DNA of 15,151 bases, from contig PBAR01000001.1 of assembly GCA_002718285.1 (NCBI GenBank), positions 197,456 to 212,606 of the forward strand. Direction: 5' to 3'. Position numbers and translations under genes: made by a program. This DNA comes from Fidelibacterota bacterium. Its GTDB lineage: Bacteria > Marinisomatota > Marinisomatia > Marinisomatales > UBA1611. Every line of letters starts with the position of its first letter. The first letter of the stretch is position 1. Below the pieces are notes generated by a model. That model was not told the DNA's origin and did not search any database. It worked only from the letters and a program-made list of their open reading frames with translations. Positions 1-6,751 of this stretch are shown piece by piece.

Positions 1-672
1 GTGTTGTTTTTTGATGCACATCTTTTGTCTTCTGGGCAAAATGAAGCGGCTAATGCACTTCTTAAAATTTTAGAGGAGCCTCCTGATAATACAACTTTGA
101 TCTTAGTCACTGATCATAAGGAACAATTATTGCCTACAATACTGTCCAGGTGTCAACATTTGGCAGTCCCTAGATTAAGTGATAATGTTATAGAAAGTTG
201 GTTATCTGCTAATGGTATTAATAACGATGATATTTCTTTTATTATAGGTCTTAGTTCAGGGAATATCCATCAAGCACGCTTATTTATGAAGCAGCCAGTT
301 AAAGATATTATTACACTTTTAGATAAATTGATAGAAACCTTTACTACTCAAGATCCTGAATCTTGGCGTTCATTTATTCAAAAATATTCTCAGATGGCTA
401 ATAATGATATAGTAACTTTTAAATTTCACTTTAGGATTCTTTCACTTTGGTTTCGTAGCGTATATTTATTTAGAAAAGATATCCCAGATCTATTACATGA
501 AACTGAATTAAAGTATGGAATGGAAACTTTTTTAAATACTTATCCAGACGCTGATTTATTAGCTATTAATTTGCTTTTTGATGAAGTCTCCAACTCTATA
601 AAAAAAAACTATTATATGCCACTGGCTTTAATAAACTTACTTCTGGATATCCAAAACATATTACAATCATGA
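1..672 (+). CDS. holB: DNA polymerase III delta' subunit, C-terminal part (5' end outside window)
   Basis: Delta' is the stator subunit of the clamp loader that places the beta sliding clamp on primed DNA. The frame is open from base 1, so the true start and the P-loop region lie upstream; the GTG at base 1 is an internal codon. The visible 223 residues begin in the AAA+ core. FFDAHLLSSGQNEAANALLKILEEPP is not quoted further, but its NALLKILEEPP part matches the conserved delta'/tau box that follows the Walker B region. LLPTILSRCQ carries the SRC motif that contacts the neighbouring subunit's ATP. The remainder is the helical lid and collar domain, which is poorly conserved as usual. Its TGA stop overlaps the metG ATG (ATGA, 669-672), so the two are probably translationally coupled. 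DnaX (tau/gamma) shares the fold, but the context beside metG and the divergent C-terminus favour delta'. Confidence 0.88.
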   Translation: MLFFDAHLLSSGQNEAANALLKILEEPPDNTTLILVTDHKEQLLPTILSRCQHLAVPRLSDNVIESWLSANGINNDDISFIIGLSSGNIHQARLFMKQPVKDIITLLDKLIETFTTQDPESWRSFIQKYSQMANNDIVTFKFHFRILSLWFRSVYLFRKDIPDLLHETELKYGMETFLNTYPDADLLAINLLFDEVSNSIKKNYYMPLALINLLLDIQNILQS

Positions 673-2159
673 AAAATACGTTCTATATAACAACACCGAT
701 TTACTACGTGAACGATAAGCCTCATATTGGTCATGCATATACGACTATTCTCGCTGATGTATTAACAAGGTTTTATCAAAATATGAATATAGAAACTTTC
801 TTTTTAACTGGCCTTGATGAGCATGGGCAGAAAGTTCAGCAAGCGGCATCCGATAGATGTGTCAGTCCTCAAAAACATTGTGATGAAATGGCACCACGTT
901 TTACACAACTATGGAAAAAACTCCATATTTCAAACGATGATTTTATCCGCACTACTGAGGAAAGGCATAAAAATGTAGTGAAAAAGATTCTGCAATTAGT
1001 TTATGATTCAGGAGATATATACGAGGATGAGTATGAAGGTTTGTATTCAGTGTCAGAAGAAAGATTTATTACTGAAAAAGAAGCTAAAAATGGTGAGTTT
1101 CGGGATATAAAAAAAATAAAAGAAAAGAACTATTTTTTTAAGATGGGAAGTTATCAGCAACGTCTTGTTGATCATATAAAAACAAATAAAAAATTTATTC
1201 AGCCAGAACATCGCAAAAATGAGATTTTAGGTTTTCTAAATAAGCCATTGGATGATTTATGTATTTCCCGTCCTAAGTCTCGACTGAATTGGGGTATTGA
1301 AATCCCTTTTGATAAAAATTATGTAACCTATGTATGGTTTGATGCTTTGATTAATTATATAACCGCTTCTGGGTTCGGATCTGACCAATCATTATTTAAG
1401 AAATGGTGGCCAGCTTCCTATCATCTAATAGGTAAGGATATTCTTACTACTCATGCCGTATATTGGCCTACTATGCTTATGTCTGCTGGTTTAGAACTTC
1501 CCAAATCTATCTTTGCTCATGGCTGGTGGCTTATTTCTGATTCAAAAATGAGTAAATCTCGAGGAAATGTAATAGATCCTATGGAATTAATTGATGACTA
1601 TGGCGTTGATCCAGTTCGGTATTATCTTATGCGAGAGATGGTTCTAGGGCAGGATGCAAATTTTACTATGGAATCTTTTATCAAAAGATACAACAGCGAT
1701 TTAGCTAATGATTTTGGTAATCTTTTAAGCCGGATTTCAACCCTGATAAAAAAGAATTATGATGGGATAATTCCTGAACCTTCACAATTAAATTCATCAG
1801 ATAATAAAATAAAAAATTCTGGATTATCTTTAATAAGTAACTTGAATTTTAAAATACAAGAAATGAAGATTAATGAAGCGATTGAGGATGTTATGCAGTA
1901 TATCCGGAGTGTAAATAAATATATGGAGAATAACGAACCCTGGAAAGTAGTAAAACAAGATAAAAAATCTGCAGCTAAGATTTTGTATACTGCTGCTGAA
2001 GCTCTTCGTATTAGCGCTTTGCTTCTATCTCCAGTAATGCCAAATAGAACGGCTGTTTTGATCGATGCTTTAAATGCTAAAGATTCATTACTAGAATGGG
2101 GAGGCCTCAAGCCGGGTAATTATCTAAAAAACCACCAATCTCTTTTTCCGCGTATATAA
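669..2159 (+). CDS. metG: Methionyl-tRNA synthetase, short form without C-terminal tRNA-binding domain
   Basis: This cytoplasmic class I synthetase charges tRNA-Met with methionine. The Rossmann catalytic core has HIGH at residues 19-22 and KMSKS at 293-297. GLDEHGQK (48-55) and the VWFDALINY segment near 222-230 are typical of the family. The connective insertion at about 118-160 (YEGLYSVSEERF to NYFFKM) has no cysteine, so the zinc knuckle is absent. This corresponds to the single-knuckle, zinc-free type known in several bacteria. The anticodon-binding helical domain covers about 335-496, with NEPWKVVK at 422-429. The protein ends there at 496 residues. It lacks the EMAPII/Trbp111-like extension found in the roughly 680-residue E. 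coli enzyme. The ATG lies in an ATGA overlap with holB, and no SD is visible before it. Confidence 0.97.
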   Translation: MKNTFYITTPIYYVNDKPHIGHAYTTILADVLTRFYQNMNIETFFLTGLDEHGQKVQQAASDRCVSPQKHCDEMAPRFTQLWKKLHISNDDFIRTTEERHKNVVKKILQLVYDSGDIYEDEYEGLYSVSEERFITEKEAKNGEFRDIKKIKEKNYFFKMGSYQQRLVDHIKTNKKFIQPEHRKNEILGFLNKPLDDLCISRPKSRLNWGIEIPFDKNYVTYVWFDALINYITASGFGSDQSLFKKWWPASYHLIGKDILTTHAVYWPTMLMSAGLELPKSIFAHGWWLISDSKMSKSRGNVIDPMELIDDYGVDPVRYYLMREMVLGQDANFTMESFIKRYNSDLANDFGNLLSRISTLIKKNYDGIIPEPSQLNSSDNKIKNSGLSLISNLNFKIQEMKINEAIEDVMQYIRSVNKYMENNEPWKVVKQDKKSAAKILYTAAEALRISALLLSPVMPNRTAVLIDALNAKDSLLEWGGLKPGNYLKNHQSLFPRI

Positions 2160-2225
2160 ATTATTACAATAATAAACTAAAAAAGAATATAGATATTTTT
2201 TTAATATAAATTTGTGTAACTGATT

Positions 2226-2348
2226 TTGGAAATAATATGGTTTATAGTTCTGTTTTTAATGTGGTGGTTAGGGGTAAGATATTTTTTATCCAGATTTAGC
2301 AGTTACCCAAAATGGCTAAATATTGTATTCTGTATCAAAGAAAATTAA
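2226..2348 (+). CDS. Possible 40-residue single-pass membrane peptide
   Basis: An open frame between metG and tatD runs from a TTG (2226) to TAA (2346-2348), after an in-frame TAA at 2217-2219. The translation has a strongly hydrophobic, Trp-rich stretch, EIIWFIVLFLMWWLGV (residues 2-17), then a basic, aromatic segment with RYFLSRF (18-24) and YPKW (27-30). It ends in KEN. This is the layout of a small inner-membrane protein with one helix and a positive cytoplasmic flank. An alternative ATG start at 2259 would remove most of the helix. There is no SD, but most genes here also lack one. TAAATTTG at 2207-2214 fits the Bacteroidetes-type -7 box TAnnTTTG, although I see no matching -33 element. 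The sequence is T-rich, and T-rich DNA yields hydrophobic residues by chance, so this may not be a gene. I do not recognise a family. Confidence 0.3.
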   Translation: MEIIWFIVLFLMWWLGVRYFLSRFSSYPKWLNIVFCIKEN

Positions 2349-2376
2349 TTGAGCTTTTCATAATTTTAATTAATAT
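2349..2376 (+). promoter_or_regulatory. Weak candidate promoter for tatD-ksgA
   Basis: TTGAGC (2349-2354) and TAATAT (2371-2376) are separated by 16 bases and resemble sigma-70 -35 and -10 boxes. The start site would fall just before the tatD ATG at 2391 and give an almost leaderless mRNA. The region is very AT-rich, so chance matches are likely. Confidence 0.2.
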
Positions 2377-2390
2377 AAAATGTTTTTCAT

Positions 2391-3152
2391 ATGCTAACCG
2401 ATACTCATTGCCATCTTTTTTATAAAGATTTAAAAAATGATATTATAGAAGTATTAAACCGAGCTGAAAAACTTGGAGTGAATAGGTTTATTTGTGTAGG
2501 GACTAACATACAAGAATCTAAGGAGTCATTAGAGCTCGCAAATATTCATGAAAAAATTTATGCATCAGCTGGAGTTCATCCTCATGATGCAAAAGATATT
2601 AAAGATAATTATCTTGATCAGATTTGTGATCTGTTAAAATCTAATAAAATGATAGCAGTAGGCGAAATGGGACTGGATTATTATAGAAATATTTCAGCAC
2701 CAGACACTCAAAAGCGAATTTTTTATGAACAAATGGAATTAGCACAATCTATGGCGAAACCAGTTATACTTCACAATAGAGATGCAGATATAGATATGTT
2801 AAAAATATTGTCAGATTTTGAAAATGTTGTTGGTGTTGCTCATTGTTTTTCTAGCAATTTAGAAACAGCAAAAGCATTTATTGATAAAGGATATTATATT
2901 TCTTTTTCGGGTAATTTGACTTTTAAAAATAGCCATTTACCCGAGGTCGCAAAAGAACTTCCTCTTGATAGAATTCTTGTAGAAACAGATTGTCCATATT
3001 TAAGTCCAGTTCCCTATCGCGGGAAACCAAATGAGCCAGGAAGAACCAGGTTTGTAGCAGAAAAGTTAGCAGAGATTCATAATGTCTCCTTTGAATTCAT
3101 AGCGGAAAAAACATCCAAAAATGCAACTGAACTTTTTCAGTTTCCGTATTAA
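2391..3152 (+). CDS. tatD: TatD-family metal-dependent nuclease/hydrolase
   Basis: This is a cytoplasmic TIM-barrel amidohydrolase-superfamily enzyme. Family members (TatD, YcfH, YabD) are Mg-dependent 3'-5' exonucleases or DNases linked to DNA repair, and some act on D-aminoacyl-tRNA. All expected metal ligands are visible: His6 and His8 in DTHCHL, Glu92 in GEMGLDYY, His128 in ILHNRDA, His151 in AHCFS and Asp200 in ETDCPYLSP. The length of 253 residues is normal. The ATG at 2391 places DTHCHL at the N-terminus, as in the family. No SD is visible upstream. The gene sits between metG and ksgA, the same place as yabD in Bacillus. The exact physiological substrate cannot be told from the sequence. 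Confidence 0.95.
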   Translation: MLTDTHCHLFYKDLKNDIIEVLNRAEKLGVNRFICVGTNIQESKESLELANIHEKIYASAGVHPHDAKDIKDNYLDQICDLLKSNKMIAVGEMGLDYYRNISAPDTQKRIFYEQMELAQSMAKPVILHNRDADIDMLKILSDFENVVGVAHCFSSNLETAKAFIDKGYYISFSGNLTFKNSHLPEVAKELPLDRILVETDCPYLSPVPYRGKPNEPGRTRFVAEKLAEIHNVSFEFIAEKTSKNATELFQFPY

Positions 3153-3220
3153 TTATTATATCTATTTATAGGTCCACATGAAAACTTTATATCAATTATT
3201 TCTCTTTTTTTAGATTTATT

Positions 3221-3988
3221 TTGATTAGAAAAAGACAACATTCATTTAGAAAAAAATGGGGACAAAATTTTTTAACAGATAAAAATCTTTTAGAAAAAAT
3301 CTTACGAACTATGAAACTTCAGCCTAATGATTCAATTCTTGAGATTGGCCCTGGAGAAGGCGTTCTATCAGAAAAAATACTGCCAGTTGTAAAAGAAATG
3401 ATCGCGGTTGAAATTGACCCTATGCTAATAACTTATTTAATGGATCATTCAAAACTAAATGGTTTGAAGATAATTAAGGGTGACATACTTTCGCAAAATA
3501 TTGAAGACTTACCTATATCTAATCCAGTAAGGGTAATTGGTAATATACCTTATAATATCACTTCACCTATAATTTTCTGGCTGATTAAGCAATTGCAACA
3601 CTGGGATGATGCAATTATTATGATGCAAAAAGAAGTTGCAGAACGGTTAATTGCCAAACCAGGAACTAAGGCTTATGGAAGGCTCACTGTTTTAGTGGCT
3701 GTTTATTTGAAAACAAACTACTGTTTTACTATTTCTCCTGACGTATTTTTCCCAAAACCAAAAGTTGAATCAGCTATAATTCATTTCAAGAAAAACCCTA
3801 AGCCAATTGTATCAGACGAAAACTATGATAGATTTAGTAAAATCGTAGCTACGGCATTTAATCAAAGAAGAAAAATGCTTAATAATTCTCTTAAAAGATG
3901 GGAAATTCCTGAAAAGGTTAAACAAAAAATTGATTTTAAGCGTCGACCTGAAACCCTTACAGTAAAAGAATTTGCAGCTTTGGTTTAA
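3221..3988 (+). CDS. ksgA: 16S rRNA (A1518/A1519-N6)-dimethyltransferase KsgA/RsmA
   Basis: The enzyme uses S-adenosylmethionine to dimethylate two adjacent adenosines in helix 45 at the 3' end of 16S rRNA, a late check on 30S assembly. The N-terminus carries RKKWGQNFL (10-18), the family signature. SAM motif I is EIGPGEG (41-47), the acidic residues of motifs II and III are Glu64 (AVEID) and Asp88 (KGDIL), and motif IV is NIPYN (108-112). The C-terminal FNQRRKMLNNSL is also diagnostic. The start is a TTG at 3221, chosen because no in-frame ATG precedes the QNFL signature and the usual N-terminal length is then obtained. The upstream sequence is T-rich with no SD. A 68-base gap separates it from tatD, and the two are probably cotranscribed. 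A wild-type enzyme gives kasugamycin sensitivity in other bacteria. Confidence 0.96.
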   Translation: MIRKRQHSFRKKWGQNFLTDKNLLEKILRTMKLQPNDSILEIGPGEGVLSEKILPVVKEMIAVEIDPMLITYLMDHSKLNGLKIIKGDILSQNIEDLPISNPVRVIGNIPYNITSPIIFWLIKQLQHWDDAIIMMQKEVAERLIAKPGTKAYGRLTVLVAVYLKTNYCFTISPDVFFPKPKVESAIIHFKKNPKPIVSDENYDRFSKIVATAFNQRRKMLNNSLKRWEIPEKVKQKIDFKRRPETLTVKEFAALV

Positions 3989-4032
3989 ATCTTGTTTGTC
4001 TTAGGAGCAACAGTTAATATCGCCGGCTGGAA

Positions 4033-4054
4033 TTGTAATAATCAATTAATACAA
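4033..4054. promoter_or_regulatory. Imperfect 22-bp palindrome in the rpsU leader
   Basis: TTGTAATAATC and AATTAATACAA form an inverted repeat in which 18 of 22 positions agree with the reverse complement. It lies 17 bases upstream of the SD of rpsU. It could be an operator or an AT-rich RNA hairpin in the leader. AT-rich palindromes occur by chance, so the role is only a suggestion. Confidence 0.3.
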
Positions 4055-4070
4055 GCCACATTTAGTCCTT

Positions 4071-4080
4071 GAGGAGGTGA
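4071..4080 (+). promoter_or_regulatory. Strong Shine-Dalgarno sequence of rpsU
   Basis: GAGGAGGTGA contains nine consecutive bases (AGGAGGTGA, 4072-4080) complementary to the usual 3' end of 16S rRNA. Eight bases separate AGGAGG from the GTG at 4086. This fixes the rpsU start at 4086, because the earlier GTG at 4077 lies inside the SD itself. It is by far the strongest SD in the window. Confidence 0.9.
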
Positions 4081-4085
4081 GAAAA

Positions 4086-4340
4086 GTGGTTGAAGTAAAG
4101 ATTAGAGAAAAAGAATCATTAGAACGCGCACTCCGTCGTTTCAAAAAACAATGGGAACGTGCTGGTATTTTACGAGAACTACGTACCAGATCCTTCTATA
4201 TTAAGCCTAGTGATGCTAAGCGGGAAGCTAGAAAAAAAGCTGTCCGAAGAATGGCCCGTAATACAAGAATAGAAGCATTACGGAATAATCCTCGTGCAGT
4301 CAGGCATCGTAGACGTAAGCCCAAACCAGTAAGAAGGTAA
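4086..4340 (+). CDS. rpsU: Small ribosomal subunit protein bS21
   Basis: bS21 is the small basic protein that binds the 30S platform next to the anti-SD end of 16S rRNA. The 84-residue product has the family core VEVKIREKESLERALRRFKK (2-21), then GILRELR (27-33) and FYIKPSDAKREARKKA (37-52). A very basic C-terminal tail ends in RRRKPKPVRR. The length is somewhat above the usual 60-75 residues, owing to this tail. The GTG at 4086 is chosen over the in-frame GTG at 4077 because the latter overlaps the SD. The gene stands alone, with 97 bases of non-coding leader after ksgA and its own terminator at 4358-4388, so it is probably a separate transcript. In Bacteroidetes, bS21 helps hide the anti-SD and its own mRNA keeps a strong SD; the same arrangement may exist here. 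Confidence 0.96.
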   Translation: MVEVKIREKESLERALRRFKKQWERAGILRELRTRSFYIKPSDAKREARKKAVRRMARNTRIEALRNNPRAVRHRRRKPKPVRR

Positions 4341-4357
4341 TAATCATACGTTTTATT

Positions 4358-4388
4358 AAAAGCCTTGCTATAGCAAGGCTTTTCTTTT
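4358..4388 (+). terminator. Rho-independent terminator of rpsU
   Basis: An 11-bp perfect stem, AAAAGCCTTGC (4358-4368) with GCAAGGCTTTT (4373-4383), closes a TATA loop and is followed by CTTTT. It begins 17 bases after the rpsU stop. It is nearly symmetrical and could act on either strand, but no - strand gene ends here. Confidence 0.93.
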
Positions 4389-4446
4389 GGAACATTATTA
4401 CTTTCACCCGAATTTCAAATGTTTATTTAAAGAAAAATTATTTTTT

Positions 4447-5787
4447 ATGTTAATTCAAGGTATATCAGGTGTCCGAGGATTTATAAAGTCTCATTTTACT
4501 CCAGATATTTCTATCCATTATGCTAGGGCTTTTCATGAAATGCTTCCAGCAGGTGTAATTGTTGCTGGCAGAGATAGCCGGCCATCTGGTGATGACATTA
4601 TTCAAGCATTTATTGATGAATTAATCCAGCTTGGTCGTACTATTCTGGATTGTGGAATTGTTCCAACGCCTACCGTGCAATTTATGGTAGATAAAACTGA
4701 GGCAGTTGGCGGATTTATTGTTACTGCAAGCCATAACCCTATTGAATGGAATGGATTAAAATTTGTAGGGAAGGATAGTACATTCTTTTCTGTCGAAGAT
4801 TGTAAGAAATTATTTGAATTGGTTGAAGCTGGTACTAATGACTCAGATATATGTGAGAAAGGTATTATTTGGCCAGAGAAAAATGCGATTCAGAAGCATG
4901 TGATTGCTTGCCTTAGTTTAAAATGTATTGACATAAAGAGAATCCAAAGCCAGAATTTCAGAGTAGTAATTGATGCAGTTAATGGTGCTGGTTCATATGC
5001 ATTGCCCACTCTTCTTGAATCGTTAGGTTGTGAAACAATAAAAATTAATTGTGAGCTTAACGGGGATTTTAGCAGGGGCACTGAACCACTACCAAAAAAT
5101 CTAACTCAGCTTTGCGAAGAAGTTAAAAATAATAATGCAGACTGTGGATTTGCTGTTGATCCAGATGCTGACCGTTTAGCTGTTGTGAATGAAAAAGGAA
5201 AACCTCTTGGTGAAGAGTATTCTCTTGTTCTTGCAGCAGAAGGATATTTAAATGATACTAATGAAAATGAAATATTTGTCATAAATCTTTCCACTTCATT
5301 GGCATTGGAAAAATTAGCAGAGTCAAGAGGAAGCTCTGTTATTCGTTCTGCAGTCGGTGAAATTAATGTTGTAAATAAAATGAATGAATTAGACTCTAAA
5401 TTAGGAGGAGAGGGTAATGGTGGCGTAATTCTTAGGGAAGCTCATTTAGGTCGTGATTCACTGGTAGCTGCTACAATGGTCTTGAATCGTATGTCACAAT
5501 CAAATGAACCATTAAGTAAAATACACCGATCATTACCTCAATATGAAATAGTAAAAGATAAATTAGATTTGAATGGAATCAACTCAGATGAATTAATTGA
5601 AAAAGCCTGTCTTCTTTTTGAAGAAGCTGAGAAAAATACCTTAGATGGTATAAAATTTGTCTGGGATAATTGCTGGGTTCATTTGCGGCAGTCAAATACA
5701 GAGCCGATAATTCGCATCTATGCAGAAGCACCAAATAAAGAACAAGCCCAAGATTTAATCCAACAAATTAAATCTTGTGTAAAATAA
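4447..5787 (+). CDS. Alpha-D-phosphohexomutase family enzyme (phosphoglucomutase/phosphomannomutase type; candidate phosphopentomutase)
   Basis: The enzyme moves a phosphate between C1 and the terminal carbon of a sugar phosphate through a phosphoserine. All four domains are recognisable. The phosphoserine is Ser95 in TASHNP, Mg is held by DPDADR (238-243), the sugar-specificity loop is GEGNGG (321-326), and the phosphate-binding loop is RQSNTEP (414-420). The length of 446 residues is normal for the ManB/GlmM/archaeal branch. The ATG at 4447 gives the expected GISGVRG start. A longer TTG frame from 4387 begins inside the rpsU terminator and is rejected. GEGNGG differs from the GExSGH loop of hexose-specific enzymes and resembles archaeal-type members. 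The gene lies 55 bases upstream of deoC and leads a deoxynucleoside-degradation cluster with no deoB. It may therefore interconvert deoxyribose 1- and 5-phosphate (inference). A housekeeping role on glucosamine, mannose or glucose phosphates remains possible. Confidence 0.9.
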   Translation: MLIQGISGVRGFIKSHFTPDISIHYARAFHEMLPAGVIVAGRDSRPSGDDIIQAFIDELIQLGRTILDCGIVPTPTVQFMVDKTEAVGGFIVTASHNPIEWNGLKFVGKDSTFFSVEDCKKLFELVEAGTNDSDICEKGIIWPEKNAIQKHVIACLSLKCIDIKRIQSQNFRVVIDAVNGAGSYALPTLLESLGCETIKINCELNGDFSRGTEPLPKNLTQLCEEVKNNNADCGFAVDPDADRLAVVNEKGKPLGEEYSLVLAAEGYLNDTNENEIFVINLSTSLALEKLAESRGSSVIRSAVGEINVVNKMNELDSKLGGEGNGGVILREAHLGRDSLVAATMVLNRMSQSNEPLSKIHRSLPQYEIVKDKLDLNGINSDELIEKACLLFEEAEKNTLDGIKFVWDNCWVHLRQSNTEPIIRIYAEAPNKEQAQDLIQQIKSCVK

Positions 5788-5842
5788 TGTTTTCAGCTAT
5801 TAATTTTTCTTATGAGTATTATTTCACAAATAACGATGTGTG

Positions 5843-6739
5843 ATGTCGCAAAATAAATTATATATCCATCCAGTAGATCAAATTAATATACAAGAGAGAG
5901 TATCAAGGCTTCTATCAAGAAGTATTAAAAATAAGTCTAAAATTCAGGCATTAAAATTAACACTGAGCATGATTGACCTTACTACATTGGAGGGAAAAGA
6001 TTCTCCAGGAAAGGTAAAACAACTTTGCTATAAAGCTACCCATCTTTATGATAAATTACCTGGTTTACCAAACGCGGCAGCTATTTGTGTGTATCCTAAC
6101 ATGGTTAGTGTAGCAAAAAAAGCATTGGCTGGTACAAAAATTAATATTGCATCTGTTGCTACATCTTTCCCAAGTGGAATGGCAGACTTGAACACTAAAC
6201 TTGTTGAAGTAAAATCTGCTGTTGAATCGGGAGCTAATGAAATTGATATGGTGATTTCACGAGGTAGTTTTCTCCGAGGCGAGTATAATTATGTATTTGA
6301 TGAAATTAATTGTGTTAAAGAAGCTTGTGGGAAAGCTCAATTAAAGGTAATCTTGGAAACGGGGGAACTTGTTACTTTAGATAATGTACGCTTTGCAAGT
6401 GAGATCGCTATGGAAGCAGGAGCAGATTTTATTAAAACATCTACAGGGAAAATATCCCCTTCTGCAACTCCATCTGTAGTTCTGACTATGTTAGAAGCCA
6501 TTCGTGATTTTGAAATAAAAACAGGGAAAAAAATAGGTATGAAACCAGCTGGAGGGATTAGCAAAGCAAAACAAGCAATTCAATATTTGGTTATGGTTAA
6601 AGAAACACTGGGTGAAGAATGGCTATCCCCAGAACTTTTCCGATTTGGTGCAAGCTCTTTAGCAAATGATGTCTTGATGCAAATTATAAAACAACATACT
6701 GGGCAATATCAATCAATAGATTACTTTTCAATAGATTAA
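5843..6739 (+). CDS. deoC: Deoxyribose-phosphate aldolase, long DERA type
   Basis: This class I aldolase cleaves 2-deoxyribose 5-phosphate into glyceraldehyde 3-phosphate and acetaldehyde in the cytoplasm. The Schiff-base lysine is Lys198 in FIKTSTGK, the second catalytic lysine is Lys234 in KPAGGI, and the proton-relay aspartate is Asp135 in NEIDMV. PNMVSVAKKAL (85-95) and SFPSGM (108-113) also fit. At 298 residues, with an N-terminal extension of about 40 and a C-terminus containing GEEWLSPELFRFGASSL (257-273), it resembles the DERA type of animals and some bacteria more than the roughly 220-260-residue bacterial DeoC. The ATG at 5843 is preferred to the adjoining in-frame GTG at 5840. No SD is visible. 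It lies 12 bases upstream of the aldehyde dehydrogenase gene that can remove its acetaldehyde product. Confidence 0.96.
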   Translation: MSQNKLYIHPVDQINIQERVSRLLSRSIKNKSKIQALKLTLSMIDLTTLEGKDSPGKVKQLCYKATHLYDKLPGLPNAAAICVYPNMVSVAKKALAGTKINIASVATSFPSGMADLNTKLVEVKSAVESGANEIDMVISRGSFLRGEYNYVFDEINCVKEACGKAQLKVILETGELVTLDNVRFASEIAMEAGADFIKTSTGKISPSATPSVVLTMLEAIRDFEIKTGKKIGMKPAGGISKAKQAIQYLVMVKETLGEEWLSPELFRFGASSLANDVLMQIIKQHTGQYQSIDYFSID

Positions 6740-6751
6740 AAGGAAACAATT

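Noticed and set aside
1..3. GTG at base 1 as the holB start
   Set aside because: The sequence begins in the middle of the AAA+ core, so this is an internal codon and the gene is cut by the window edge.
4077..4085. Earlier rpsU start at GTG 4077
   Set aside because: The codon is part of the SD itself, and GTG 4086 has ideal spacing and gives the usual bS21 N-terminus.
4387..4446. Longer mutase N-terminus from a TTG at 4387
   Set aside because: It begins inside the T-tract of the rpsU terminator and adds 20 residues that are not family-like. ATG 4447 gives the normal start.
5790..5822. Promoter-like boxes upstream of deoC
   Set aside because: TTTTCA and TATTAT are 21 bases apart, too far for a normal sigma-70 promoter, and the region is AT-rich. 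Cotranscription with the mutase is simpler.
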